Positions 52,295 to 62,000 of a stretch of 64,000 bases of DNA are shown one piece after another. The notes under the pieces were generated by a model. That model worked only from the letters and a program-made list of their open reading frames with translations, had not been told where the DNA came from and made no database searches. How positions within the stretch are numbered: the stretch's first letter is position 1; every line of letters starts with the position of its first letter. The translations under genes were made by a program, and so were the position numbers. Source of the DNA: Tritrichomonas musculus (taxonomy: Eukaryota; Parabasalia; Tritrichomonadida; Tritrichomonadidae); assembly GCA_039105265.1 (NCBI GenBank), contig JAPFFF010000018.1, forward strand, positions 2,666,001 to 2,730,000, given 5' to 3'.

Positions 52295-52612
52295 TCACTT
52301 CAGTAAAAGAAATTGTGTCAGTATATCTGTTTCTTTAACTCCAAAAAAAGTGAACAATTCAATGAAATAGGGTTTTTCAACTTGCGAAAATGACATATTT
52401 GTCCCAAAAATTATTTCAATCATCTTTTCCTGAAATTGTGTAACCTCCATCTGTTGATCATCTTCAACTTTTTCAGGAGCATAGTTGAGAATACTCTTTG
52501 TATTTGCCAAAGTTTGTGTACAATTTTTTCTGTGTTTATTATATGACTTATGGTTGCTAAAGAATTCACCACATTTGGAGATTTTGGAAAAATAAATATT
52601 TCTTTGATTCAT
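52295..52612 (-). pseudogene. N-terminal fragment of a hAT-like transposase (105 codons)
   Basis: Begins with a BED-finger-like Cys/His stretch (KCGEFFSNHKSYNKHRKNC) and then FQEKMIEIIFGTNMSFSQVEKPYFIELFTFFG, matching the hAT segment that follows the finger (I-x-x-T-x-x-x-F-S-x-V-E-x-P-x-F). Nothing of the catalytic core follows in this orientation. It lies divergent to the plus-strand relic at 51990, so if both come from one element it was rearranged. Confidence 0.5.
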
Positions 52613-52631
52613 TTGTTATTTTCTAGTATCT

Positions 52632-52830
52632 TCTTATAAGTTATCGATTACTAAGCAAAACATTATCCAAGAATTAGTATTCGATACATGTAAATATATA
52701 CTGGACGCACCAATTGGATCTGGTAACAGTACAGCATTGATGAATCATATTAAAGATAGCAAAGATAATTATTATATATTTGTTGTTCCAACTACAAATA
52801 ATTATCTTTGCTATCCAATAGATTTTATTA
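52632..52830 (+). pseudogene. P-loop helicase-like relic (unknown origin)
   Basis: A short frame reads IIQELVFDTCKYILDAPIGSG and later YYIFVVPT, the arrangement of a Walker A site and following strand in superfamily 2 helicases. It is degenerate and isolated. Such proteins occur in host genes and in large virus-like elements; I cannot tell which, and treat it as a fossil. Confidence 0.3.
52755..52815. repeat. Hairpin with 16-bp perfect arms
   Basis: GATAGCAAAGATAATT at 52755-52770 is inverted exactly at 52800-52815; the inner part (ATATTTGTTGTT / AACTACAAAT) also pairs, so the stem approaches 27 pairs with few mismatches. Confidence 0.75.
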
Positions 52831-53042
52831 GATGATTATTCTCTATCTTTGCAAGTAATATCAATGAAATCAATGAAATTATCTCCTATTATAGTATATT
52901 TTTAAAATGATCTTTTTAGGATCAGGCCGCTTTAATGTATTTAGTGATATTAGTCTAAATGCTCAGGAACAATCTTTTTGAATTTTAAATAATCAGAATT
53001 TTTTCTATTGGATGCAGACAATTCCTTTTTCATAACAACTCC

Positions 53043-53084
53043 ATGGAGATTTATAGCTAATCTTTAAGCTATAAAAATCTCCAT
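53043..53084. repeat. Hairpin, arms ATGGAGATTTATAGCT and near-complement
   Basis: 53043-53058 pairs with 53067-53084 except for a two-base bulge, with a loop of about eight bases. A second foldback structure within 300 bp of the first. Confidence 0.65.
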
Positions 53085-53569
53085 CACAAGCATCAAAATC
53101 AACTCTTGCTTTGGAAACTCACAATTTTAAAAATCTTGAAGATTTTGGTAATTCACAGCCAAATTCAGACCAATTTTTATTAAATTTCCATTTTTTTTTA
53201 AATGGCATATATATTAGTCAGTTTCTGTATGTATCTGGCTAACCTCAGCCACAAGTCGCCAACATCATCACCACAGTTAACAGAAGACTTATGTCAAACA
53301 GATTAGCCGGATCTTATTCATGAATATCACTTTTTCTCAATTAATATCTCCTCCAAAGTTCTCCTACTCATTGAAATAATATATAAGAAACATGGAGGAG
53401 ATGAAAGAAAGACCTTCCTTTTAAACTAAAAAAATTAATACACATACATTGAAATTTTTGATCGTTTTCAAAACAATTTATAAAATCTTTTTGATCGTTC
53501 TATTTTCAAAAATTGAAAAAAAGATTTTAATTAAAAAGTTTATATAAATCACCTTTGGTCGACCAGTAA

Positions 53570-55033
53570 ATGAATGATTTCTTCGACACAGAAACCGAAC
53601 TCCCACCTCTTGTTGATACATTTGAAGAATTTGGACTTTCAGATCAAATTATTCGTGCTTTAAATAAAAAAGAATTTATTCATCCAACTCCAATTCAATC
53701 GAAAATGATACCAATAGCTCTTCAAGGACATGATGTATGCGCTTCTGCAGTTACTGGATCAGGAAAGACAGCTGCATTTTTAATACCTACAATAGAAAGA
53801 ATACTTCGAAACCCATTATCAGAACAATCTATTCGCTCTATTATACTTTCACCAACTCGAGAACTCGCTTTACAAACTTTTTCTGTTTTGAAGGAACTTC
53901 TTAGATTTACGAATCTCACAGCTCTTCTTTTGACTGGAGGTATAATTAATCCAAAAGAAGAAGAATTAAAATTATTAACATTTCCAGATTTTATTGTTGC
54001 GACACCAGGTAGATTAGTTGATCACATTAAAAATTTCAAAAAACTCAATCTTCAAACACTGGAAATTCTAGTTATTGATGAAGCTGATCGTCTTCTTGAC
54101 AACGGATTTCAATTACAAATAGAAGAAATAATCAAAAATTTACCAGAAGAAAGACAAGCATTATTGGTAACAGCAACGATGACTTCTTCTGTTTCAAGGC
54201 TCGCTGAATTGGCATTGAAAAGCCCTGTCCGGATTGAACTCGATCAACTGTTTCAAGTGTCAGAGTCTCTTCAACAAGAATTTGTTCGCGTTAACAGAGA
54301 AAATAAAAATGCATCGTTAGTTGCCATATGCTCTCGCCTTTGTACAAAACGAACAGTTGTTTTCTTCCAAACAAAGAGATGCTGTCATCGGATGGCAGCA
54401 ACTTTTAAAGCTTTAAATATGCCTATTGTTGAACTTCATGGTGATATGTCACAAACTAGAAGAAATGATGCACTTGCTTCATTTTCATCAGGAAAGTCAG
54501 AATTTCTTTTTGCATCTGATATTGCATCCCGTGGTTTAGATATAAAAGGCGTAGAGAATGTTATCAATTATAACATGCCAAAAGACATGAGCAGTTACGT
54601 GCATCGTGTTGGAAGGACAGCAAGAATTGGAAATGCTGGAAGAGCTGTTTCTCTTATCGGCGAAAATGATCGGGAATTAATGAGGGAAGTGATTCAAAAC
54701 TCAACAAATCCTGTTCATAAAAGAACAATTCCTGAATCTATTCTTGCATATTCACAGAAGGCACTCGATGATGTTGCTGAAAAAGTTGAATTAGTTTTAG
54801 AACAAGAAAGGGAAGAGAAAGAAATTGAAAATTTGGATAAAGCAATTTCACGCACAAAAGAAATTGCAAAAAATCCATATTATGCTGAACAAAATGAAAA
54901 GCGTGCTTATATTCCTAAGTTTAAGAGCCAAGGGAAAAATGTACAGAATGTTATTCAAAAAGTGAAAAGAATGAAAGAAAAAAGAGAAAACAAGAACAAG
55001 AAGTTCCAAAAATTGTCAAAATCCAAATTATAG
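53570..55033 (+). CDS. DEAD-box RNA helicase, Drs1/DDX27-like (487 aa)
   Basis: All DEAD-box motifs are present: Q motif region (FEEFGLSDQ, HPTPIQ), I AVTGSGKT, Ia PTRELALQ, Ib TPGRLVDHI, II DEAD in VIDEADRLLDNGF, III as ATM (usually SAT), IV VVFFQTK, V ASDIASRGLDI, VI HRVGRTAR. The DRLLDNGF run after the DEAD box resembles the DRLL-x-x-GF of Drs1/DDX27, which acts in 60S ribosomal subunit assembly in the nucleolus. The C-terminal 90 residues are charged, coiled-coil-like and strongly basic (KMKEKRENKNKKFQK). It is shorter than yeast Drs1 (about 750 aa) because it lacks the long acidic N-terminus. Confidence 0.93.
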   Translation: MNDFFDTETELPPLVDTFEEFGLSDQIIRALNKKEFIHPTPIQSKMIPIALQGHDVCASAVTGSGKTAAFLIPTIERILRNPLSEQSIRSIILSPTRELALQTFSVLKELLRFTNLTALLLTGGIINPKEEELKLLTFPDFIVATPGRLVDHIKNFKKLNLQTLEILVIDEADRLLDNGFQLQIEEIIKNLPEERQALLVTATMTSSVSRLAELALKSPVRIELDQLFQVSESLQQEFVRVNRENKNASLVAICSRLCTKRTVVFFQTKRCCHRMAATFKALNMPIVELHGDMSQTRRNDALASFSSGKSEFLFASDIASRGLDIKGVENVINYNMPKDMSSYVHRVGRTARIGNAGRAVSLIGENDRELMREVIQNSTNPVHKRTIPESILAYSQKALDDVAEKVELVLEQEREEKEIENLDKAISRTKEIAKNPYYAEQNEKRAYIPKFKSQGKNVQNVIQKVKRMKEKRENKNKKFQKLSKSKL

Positions 55034-55583
55034 AAAATATTATTTTTATATTATATTTGATCTTAATAAATATTATCGATGATATTTATGACCAAATCTT
55101 TTTTTACATTTGATTTCAATTTCAACTTATATTGCTAATATGCTATTGAAGAAAAAGTATGATTTACAGTTTTTTTGAAACCTTAAATTCTATGCAAATG
55201 GCGCTTTAATTATGAATTTAATAACGATTGAAAACACTTCCTATAATCACTTTACTTTTCCATGAATCTGAATATAAATGCTTTAAAATAATTAAAATTA
55301 TTCTTAAAAAAGAAAACAAACTGGAAATGAAGAACTGCAAAGTACCCTTACTCCTTATAAGAGTAAATCGATAAATCTCCTTGACTGTAATAATGATTTA
55401 TTTGCCTAATGATTGTTTTTATAAACGTTCATACAAGATATTTCAATTGAAAATTAGATTTTAATATTATAAAAATTCTGAAAAATCCTTCAAAATTTAC
55501 AATAAAATCAAGAATTCAAAATATTATAAAAATTTGAAATAAGTTTTTGAATATTTGATCGATATTAGCTTTTATACTAATTT
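55034..55583. other. AT-rich spacer between the helicase and Rab11-like genes
   Basis: No gene or repeat seen. Confidence 0.4.
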
Positions 55584-56237
55584 ATGTCTCAAGAGAATCA
55601 GGAATTTTGTTTAAAAATTGTTCTTGCAGGCGATTCAGGAGTTGGGAAAACAAATTTATTGGCTCGGTTTACGCGTGATTTTTTTAGCGAAGATACAAAA
55701 TCAACAATTGGAGTCGAATTTGCAACAAAAAGTTTAGTTGTTAATAATAAACTTGTCAAAGCTAGTATCTGGGATACAGCTGGACAAGAAAATTATAAAG
55801 CAATTACGCGCGCATATTTTCATGGTGCTTTAGGTGCTATAATTGTTTTTGATATTACACAATCTTCAACATTTGAATCAGTTTCAAGATGGTTGAATGA
55901 TATACGATCTAACGCCGAAAAGGATGTCATTATTATGCTCGTTGGAAATAAATCAGACTTAACTGATATGCGATCCGTTTCAGAGGAAGAAGCAGTTGGA
56001 TTTGCAAAAGTCAATCAACTTCTTTATATAGAGACATCAGCTCTCAATTCAACGAACGTATCAGAAGCTTTCCAAAATATTGTTACAGAAATTGTTAATA
56101 AATTAACAAATAAAAAAGATTTAAAACCGCAGATACAAGATTCATTGCCATTAGAAGATGACCCACTTACAGTTAAAACAGGCGTTAAAATTTCTTCACA
56201 GCCTTCACAGAACCAACCCTCCAAAGATTGTTGTTAA
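55584..56237 (+). CDS. Rab11-like small GTPase (217 aa)
   Basis: Typical Rab: P loop GDSGVGKT, switch I STIGVEFATKS (matches Rab11 STIGVEFATRS), switch II WDTAGQENYKAITRAYFHGALGA with the catalytic Gln, NKSD and ETSALNST guanine-binding motifs. The Rab11 pattern (IMLVGNKSDL, FIETSALDSTNV) is clearly followed. The C-terminal variable region ends DCC, a double-cysteine geranylgeranylation site. Role by family: recycling-endosome and late-Golgi membrane traffic. ENY replaces the usual ERY in switch II. Confidence 0.95.
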   Translation: MSQENQEFCLKIVLAGDSGVGKTNLLARFTRDFFSEDTKSTIGVEFATKSLVVNNKLVKASIWDTAGQENYKAITRAYFHGALGAIIVFDITQSSTFESVSRWLNDIRSNAEKDVIIMLVGNKSDLTDMRSVSEEEAVGFAKVNQLLYIETSALNSTNVSEAFQNIVTEIVNKLTNKKDLKPQIQDSLPLEDDPLTVKTGVKISSQPSQNQPSKDCC

Positions 56238-56491
56238 ATTATATTATTATTATTATTTTTTCCCCAATATTTTATTAAATACTTGTAATCAACTATTTAA
56301 TTTTTTTTTAAATTAACATTCAACAAGGAAATTAAAACAAAATTAACCTATCGTAATTTGATGAAAGTAGCAAAAATTAAGATCAGTAATTCTTATATCA
56401 TTAACAAACAATGAGGAAATTAATCACTAAAAAAGTATTGTTTATTTATCTTAACTGCTAAATACGAATCAAAATATTCATAATTTCAAAT

Positions 56492-57979
56492 TTATTTTTT
56501 TTCAGCATTGAAAACATTAAGTTCAGCTTCAAAGTCCTTGTCAAGTGGAAAGATTGGTCTTTTAACAATTTTATATGGAATGCTCTCAAGAAGTTCGTTT
56601 GTTGAACCATCTGTGAGTGCCATAATTGATTTCTTTGCAATCTTTCTGAGTTCAGGTTCAAGATAACCAAGCTTCACAACTATTATCTTTCTTTCTTCAG
56701 GAGTTACTCCTAATGCTCTCATCATTTCTGGGTCATACATTCCAACATGCTTTGAAGTTACTACAACATCAACACCTTTTATATCAAGAAGAACCATATC
56801 AGTATCAAATGCTTCTTTCCACTTTAAAACAATTGATTTAACTGTAACTTTTGAATGTACAGGAGTGCTTTTGACTTTATCAAAAGTTGCACCCAAATTT
56901 GTTTCAAAAGATGCACCAACTCCAGCAGATATTGATTTTTTGACAACTTCTGGGTCATAAAAGCCTTGATAAACAAGTGGAGGTTGTAATGAGGTTAATT
57001 CACTATTATCGAGAATTAATTTGAGGAAATTAGTAACATCCTGAGACGATCCAGCAGTAGGATTGTCACCTGAATCAGAAATAACAACAGGATATTCACC
57101 TTTTGAAACAAATTCAAGAGCACCTTTAAGGGTTTCAGGTGGTAATCTGGTATCATTGTAGAAATGAAATTCTTTGCGTGTATCCCAGAATAATTTACCG
57201 AGTCTCAAAGCTTCATCATGAGCAAGTTGTTGGGATTCTTTTGTAACAACAACGGCACATACTCCATTTTCAACAGCATCAGCCCATGGGTAACCAAGAA
57301 GATATGAGGCTGCTAAAACATTTGGTTTCTTTTCGGATTCAGCAATTTGCTTCATTAAGCCAACCATTGGCTCAACTGATGTTTCACTTTGTTCACCAGC
57401 AATAAGGATTGGAACTTGACATATGGACATATAAGTTTTAACACCTTCTTCAAGGTTCATATGAAGAAGTCGTGCAGCATGCTGACCAGTTTCAAATTCA
57501 TCAACATGTGGTGCTGTTTTGTATCCAACAAAACCATCAGCAAGAGAAGCCATTTCTGGGGTGACAGTACCATGCATGTCAAGTGAAGCATAAATTGGTA
57601 ATGTAGGATATAACTTGCGAATTGCAGTAAGGATATCAGTTTCAGCCTTACCTATTTGATCAACACGCATAGACCCATGCAAAGCAAGGCAGAATCCGTC
57701 GATATGACCACATGATTTAATGGTATTGAGAAATTCTTCTTTTAATGATAAATAGATATTTTTATCCCAAACACCATTGGGAACAGCCCTAGCAATTACG
57801 GTTGGAATTATATCATAACCATATTCACGAAGTTGAGAAATAATTCCACTTATCGCATTCTCGCACATATGATCATAAAACTCAGCACCACGGTATACAT
57901 AAATATCATTATTACCAGCAATAATTGGATTGAATGTGTTAGATTCGTGATGGAATCCTCCAATTACAATTCTTTTCAT
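56492..57979 (-). CDS. MlrC-type metallopeptidase (M81, microcystinase C-like), 495 aa
   Basis: Starts MKRIVIGGFHHESNTFNP, the conserved MlrC N-terminus; this and a TCATA Initiator 22 bases upstream favour the ATG at 57979 over the open 28 codons before it. Metal/catalytic candidates sit as in the family: Glu12 (HHESNTF), His101 (ALHGSM), Asp134 and His136 (SLDMHG), His158 (APHVDEFETG); the 22-residue gap between the last two His agrees with my memory of MlrC. The N-terminal DUF1485 and C-terminal MlrC domains are both present (ISDSGDNPTAGSSQD; VVVTSKHVGMYDPEM). Bacterial MlrC cleaves linear microcystin peptides; in a parabasalid it is probably a general amidohydrolase or peptidase. The family is mainly bacterial, so lateral transfer is likely. 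Confidence 0.9.
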   Translation of the reverse strand: MKRIVIGGFHHESNTFNPIIAGNNDIYVYRGAEFYDHMCENAISGIISQLREYGYDIIPTVIARAVPNGVWDKNIYLSLKEEFLNTIKSCGHIDGFCLALHGSMRVDQIGKAETDILTAIRKLYPTLPIYASLDMHGTVTPEMASLADGFVGYKTAPHVDEFETGQHAARLLHMNLEEGVKTYMSICQVPILIAGEQSETSVEPMVGLMKQIAESEKKPNVLAASYLLGYPWADAVENGVCAVVVTKESQQLAHDEALRLGKLFWDTRKEFHFYNDTRLPPETLKGALEFVSKGEYPVVISDSGDNPTAGSSQDVTNFLKLILDNSELTSLQPPLVYQGFYDPEVVKKSISAGVGASFETNLGATFDKVKSTPVHSKVTVKSIVLKWKEAFDTDMVLLDIKGVDVVVTSKHVGMYDPEMMRALGVTPEERKIIVVKLGYLEPELRKIAKKSIMALTDGSTNELLESIPYKIVKRPIFPLDKDFEAELNVFNAEKK

Positions 57980-57999
57980 TGTTTGAACTGATATGGTTA

Positions 58000-58004
58000 T
58001 ATGA
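58000..58004 (-). promoter_or_regulatory. Candidate Initiator (TCATA) of the MlrC gene
   Basis: The A at 58002 lies 22 bases upstream of the ATG at 57979. Confidence 0.4.
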
Positions 58005-58275
58005 CTACTTATAGACTCAATTCTTAATTGTTTAACAAAAAAAAAATGAGATTTTATTCTCAAAAAGTTTGTTTTTCTGAAGTTTATGCACTTTTTTTTT
58101 GAGAGAGTTGAACCTACTCTTCAACAAATCAAACAAGAAGATTTCAATTAAAAAGCACATACTATTAAATACTATTAATTTATTGATAATAATACAAATA
58201 ATAATTGTGAACAAATAAGGTATGTATCATTTCATATGAAATATCATAATATACACTCTAAAAAGAAAAAAAAAT

Positions 58276-58848
58276 TTAACAGCAACTCTTCTTTTCAGGA
58301 AGCTGCTTAATGTCTTTTGGCGATATATTTGCTGTATGATTTATAACAAATGTTTGGACTGATGTAATATGTGAAAATAAATTATCAATACCTTCACCTG
58401 TTTTTGCTGAAGTTTCGATAAAGTTATATGCTTGAACTTCTCTAGCAAATGTTGCTAACTCTTCTGAAGTGACTTCTCTTTTTTCGTAGAGATCAACTTT
58501 ATTTCCAACAATTATAAAAGGAACATTGGCTGATGCGTTTTCATGAGCAAGATTAATCCATTTTGATAAGCTGAGGAAAGAATGCCTTTTAGTAACATCA
58601 AATACAATGATAACAACGCATGCATTCCTGAAAAATGAAGGAATTATAGAATTATAACGTTCATCACCAGCTGTATCCCATATTGATAGTTCGTAAGTTT
58701 CTTTGTTTTCAACATATTTTTTATGAAATAAACCACCAATTGTTGGCTGAACATTGGGGTTGAATTCTTCTTCAAAGAAACGATTATATATTGAAGTTTT
58801 GCCAACTGTTGAATCACCACAAATAACAGCTTTAATTTCTTTAACCAT
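58276..58848 (-). CDS. Rab-family small GTPase with Asp at the switch II Gln position (190 aa)
   Basis: P loop GDSTVGKTS, switch I QPTIGGLFHKK, switch II WDTAGDERYNSIIPSFFRNA, NKVD, ETSAK, and a C-terminal KKSCC prenylation site, so a membrane-attached Rab. Two departures stand out: Thr instead of Gly in GDSGVGKT, and Asp62 in place of the catalytic Gln (WDTAGQE). The Gln normally aligns water for GTP hydrolysis, so intrinsic hydrolysis should be reduced or GAP use altered. Closest Rab group by eye is Rab5/21/22-like, uncertain. It is on the same strand as the MlrC gene, 297 bp before its start. Confidence 0.92.
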   Translation of the reverse strand: MVKEIKAVICGDSTVGKTSIYNRFFEEEFNPNVQPTIGGLFHKKYVENKETYELSIWDTAGDERYNSIIPSFFRNACVVIIVFDVTKRHSFLSLSKWINLAHENASANVPFIIVGNKVDLYEKREVTSEELATFAREVQAYNFIETSAKTGEGIDNLFSHITSVQTFVINHTANISPKDIKQLPEKKSCC

Positions 58849-59058
58849 TTTTTTTTTGCTTGAAAAAAAGATAATTGAATTTTTTCAATAATTTATTTTT
58901 ATTCTAACACAATCTGAATTTTTTATATAATTCACACAAAAAATAAAAACTTTTGATATCTTTATGAAATTCCAATATTTTGGAAATATAATATAAAACA
59001 AATATAAATCTATAAGAATATTTTATTTGTTACATACATACATAGCTATTTAATAATT

Positions 59059-62000
59059 TTAAAGCTCAAAAATGAAATGACAATTTGCATCCCCTAAATT
59101 TTGAATTTGAAGTATTTGCTTCACTGGATTTCCACCATATAAAATAGAATTAAACTTGCTCATTTGGCTATCATTACTTTCAAAAGGTGTTAACCAAACT
59201 CTTCCCAATGGCATTGGATAAAAACGATCAACTTTAATAAAGATTCCATTTTGGATTTCGCAATCCAAAGATGAAATCGAATCAACTGGGAAAGAACCAT
59301 CAGTTTCCTGTAAACTGATTGATGCATATGCAATTTCACTTCTAAATAGAGATTTAGATACACTTTTTTTCATTTTTTTCATATTGAGGATCCTTTCCAA
59401 CCAGATGTTATTCAAGGACTTTATATAATACATCTTATAAGGAAGGAGAAGAGGACACGATTTAATTTTCATTACATCCAAACTTTTTTGATTTAATAAA
59501 TCAGATACAATAGTTGGTCGAGAAAAAGAAGATAAAGAACCTATAAGATTCGCCACAATTTGAATATTCTCTTTAAGCGAATCATTTTTCATTTTGTCAT
59601 CAACCCTCTTGATTAATTTCTCGTAAATCTTAGAGGGTGGTAATAAGACAGGAAGGCTCATTATAATTGAAACCTGCGATAAATAAAAAGGTATTTCAGT
59701 AGAGTCTTTAACAAGAATTATAAATCGAAAATTTTGTGGATATTGCCTCATTGTCAGGAGATTGCTCAAAAACAATTTAAGGTTAGCAAATCCATCATCT
59801 TGTTCATCAGGATATCGAGCAATGAGCCAACCATTAAATCGCAGAAGGCTTGAGTTATAATCTTTAGTTAAAATCAAAGTTTTGCATTGAGCAATTTTGA
59901 ATAGATAATTGGTCGGATCATCTTGAAGTGAGGATTTGATAACAATTGGGAAATGACTTGAAATTGACAAAATAATTTTTTTTAATGAGAACTTTGTATT
60001 TTGGTTGATTGAAAGATCGATTAATTCATCTGATTTCACCTGAATTTCCTCACTATATCTAAAGAATTGATTTCTATAATCGTTCATTTTTTTCTGAAGA
60101 TTTTTTTCAATATTTTCAAATTGAATGAATTTTCTATTATTTTCAATTTTTTGAATATAATTTTCATCAGAAAAATCGAACTTTTTAAAAGTAATTGAAA
60201 AATCATCATTTTTTTCAGAAACACTCACATTTTCGAAGTTATTCTGATAACAAAGCTGGAAGACACGCTTGACCTTGTCAAATATTTCAATAGGCTTATG
60301 AAAAGTGTCAACGATATCAATCATCAGCGCCAAGATAGACGCAAACTTAGAATCACCGATAATTTCTCTCATATAATCAAACAAAATCTGAGAGAACCTG
60401 GCGGTTATCCTGGCCAATTGGTCAGACTGGAAGGTTATCTCTTTGATCCTGTTCATGTCCTTCATCAGGGCCTCCACGGAACTTTTTGTGTCGGCGAAGA
60501 ACGAGAGGCAGTTCTTCCACGAACTTCCCTCGAAAAATTCGAGTGGATTCTTTTTCAATGAGGTGTTCACTTTTTCAATGATGGATATCTTCTTGCCAAT
60601 GACTTCGTCGATCTGGTCCTCGTACTTGGCGATGCTCTCAAAGTTAGACTCGTGAAGAGAGACAAAAAGGTTCTCTCTGAAAATTTCAAATGAACTTGGA
60701 ACTGAAAAATTGACAAAAATGAAAAATTTTGAGAAATGTGAGGTGAAAAATCCAGAATCAGGTGAAAATTTTGTTATAATGAAACTTTTTGAATAGTATT
60801 CTTTGATGAGCAGAGAGTCCTTCATGTCGTCGATGATGGCAACCGTCGGCAAATTTGGATCAACTTTTTGAAAGCCAAAGATAATTTGAATGTTCGAAAA
60901 AAGTTCGCGAAGGAGTTTGAAGCAATAACCGTCGGGATCATAGATGATCGGCGTTGTAAGCTCATCTAAAACCGAGACCATTTTCTCTTTCAAAACTTGA
61001 TCGTTAAGGCCATTTAAATGAAGCTTTCTTTGAATTTCTTTCTTCAATTCAATTTGGAAACTTCTTCCATATAATTTTCGACTTTTTGAATGGTCATTGT
61101 ATTCGAGTGAGGATGAGTAGCAAACGCACAATGTACGCGCAAAGCAAATTTCATTTGAATGATTTAATTTTTCATTTAACATTTCATATTCGTTTTGAAA
61201 ATGAAGGACTTCCTCTTTCATTTCTTCATTGAAATGAATCGTGTTTGTTTTACGCGAATTCATGATGATTAATTGATGCTCTGCATTTTTAATATCCGTA
61301 GAAAGTTGAGTTATAGACTTTTTTATATCGTCAATCTGTTTTTTCCTATTTTCTACTTTTTTGTCAATTTTTTCAATTTCGTTTTGAATCGATAAAACTT
61401 CATTTTTGTGGAACTCGAGCGATTGATACAGAGGAACGAGCATATTTCGGATTTCATTGGAAGAAACAAGATTATTAAACCATTTAACAATAGCAGAAAA
61501 ATCTTTGTTGTTCTTGATTGATCTTTCCATAATCGATTTCGAATTTGCTAGTAGAGTTTTTAGTCGTATTATTTTATCATTTTCGATGTTTTGTTTGGAA
61601 CAGCTAAGCATTGTTAGGAAAAATTTGGAATCTTTCATCATTTTTTGGACTGGTGGAAAATAATCATATATCCTATTCTTTCCAACTATTTTCTTTTCTG
61701 GCTTAATATTGAAAATAATAGCAAAGCATTCGAAAATAGGTAATACCGATGGCGTAGGCGATCGAATTCCTCGAATCATAAAAACTGTTGTTTGATCTAT
61801 ATTAGACATGAATTTCTCAGCTTTGCGTAGTGAAGGAATTTTGGATTGAATATCACTATCTATTTGATCTCTTGCTGTTTCTTCGAGTTTAAGTTTTGGA
61901 ATTAAGTCTTGATTTTTAATCTGGTTTGCATCTTCGATTTCATGTTTTAGAGCAGCTTCAGCAATAGCTAGCTGAGATTTCGCGTTTTCCATATCAACGT

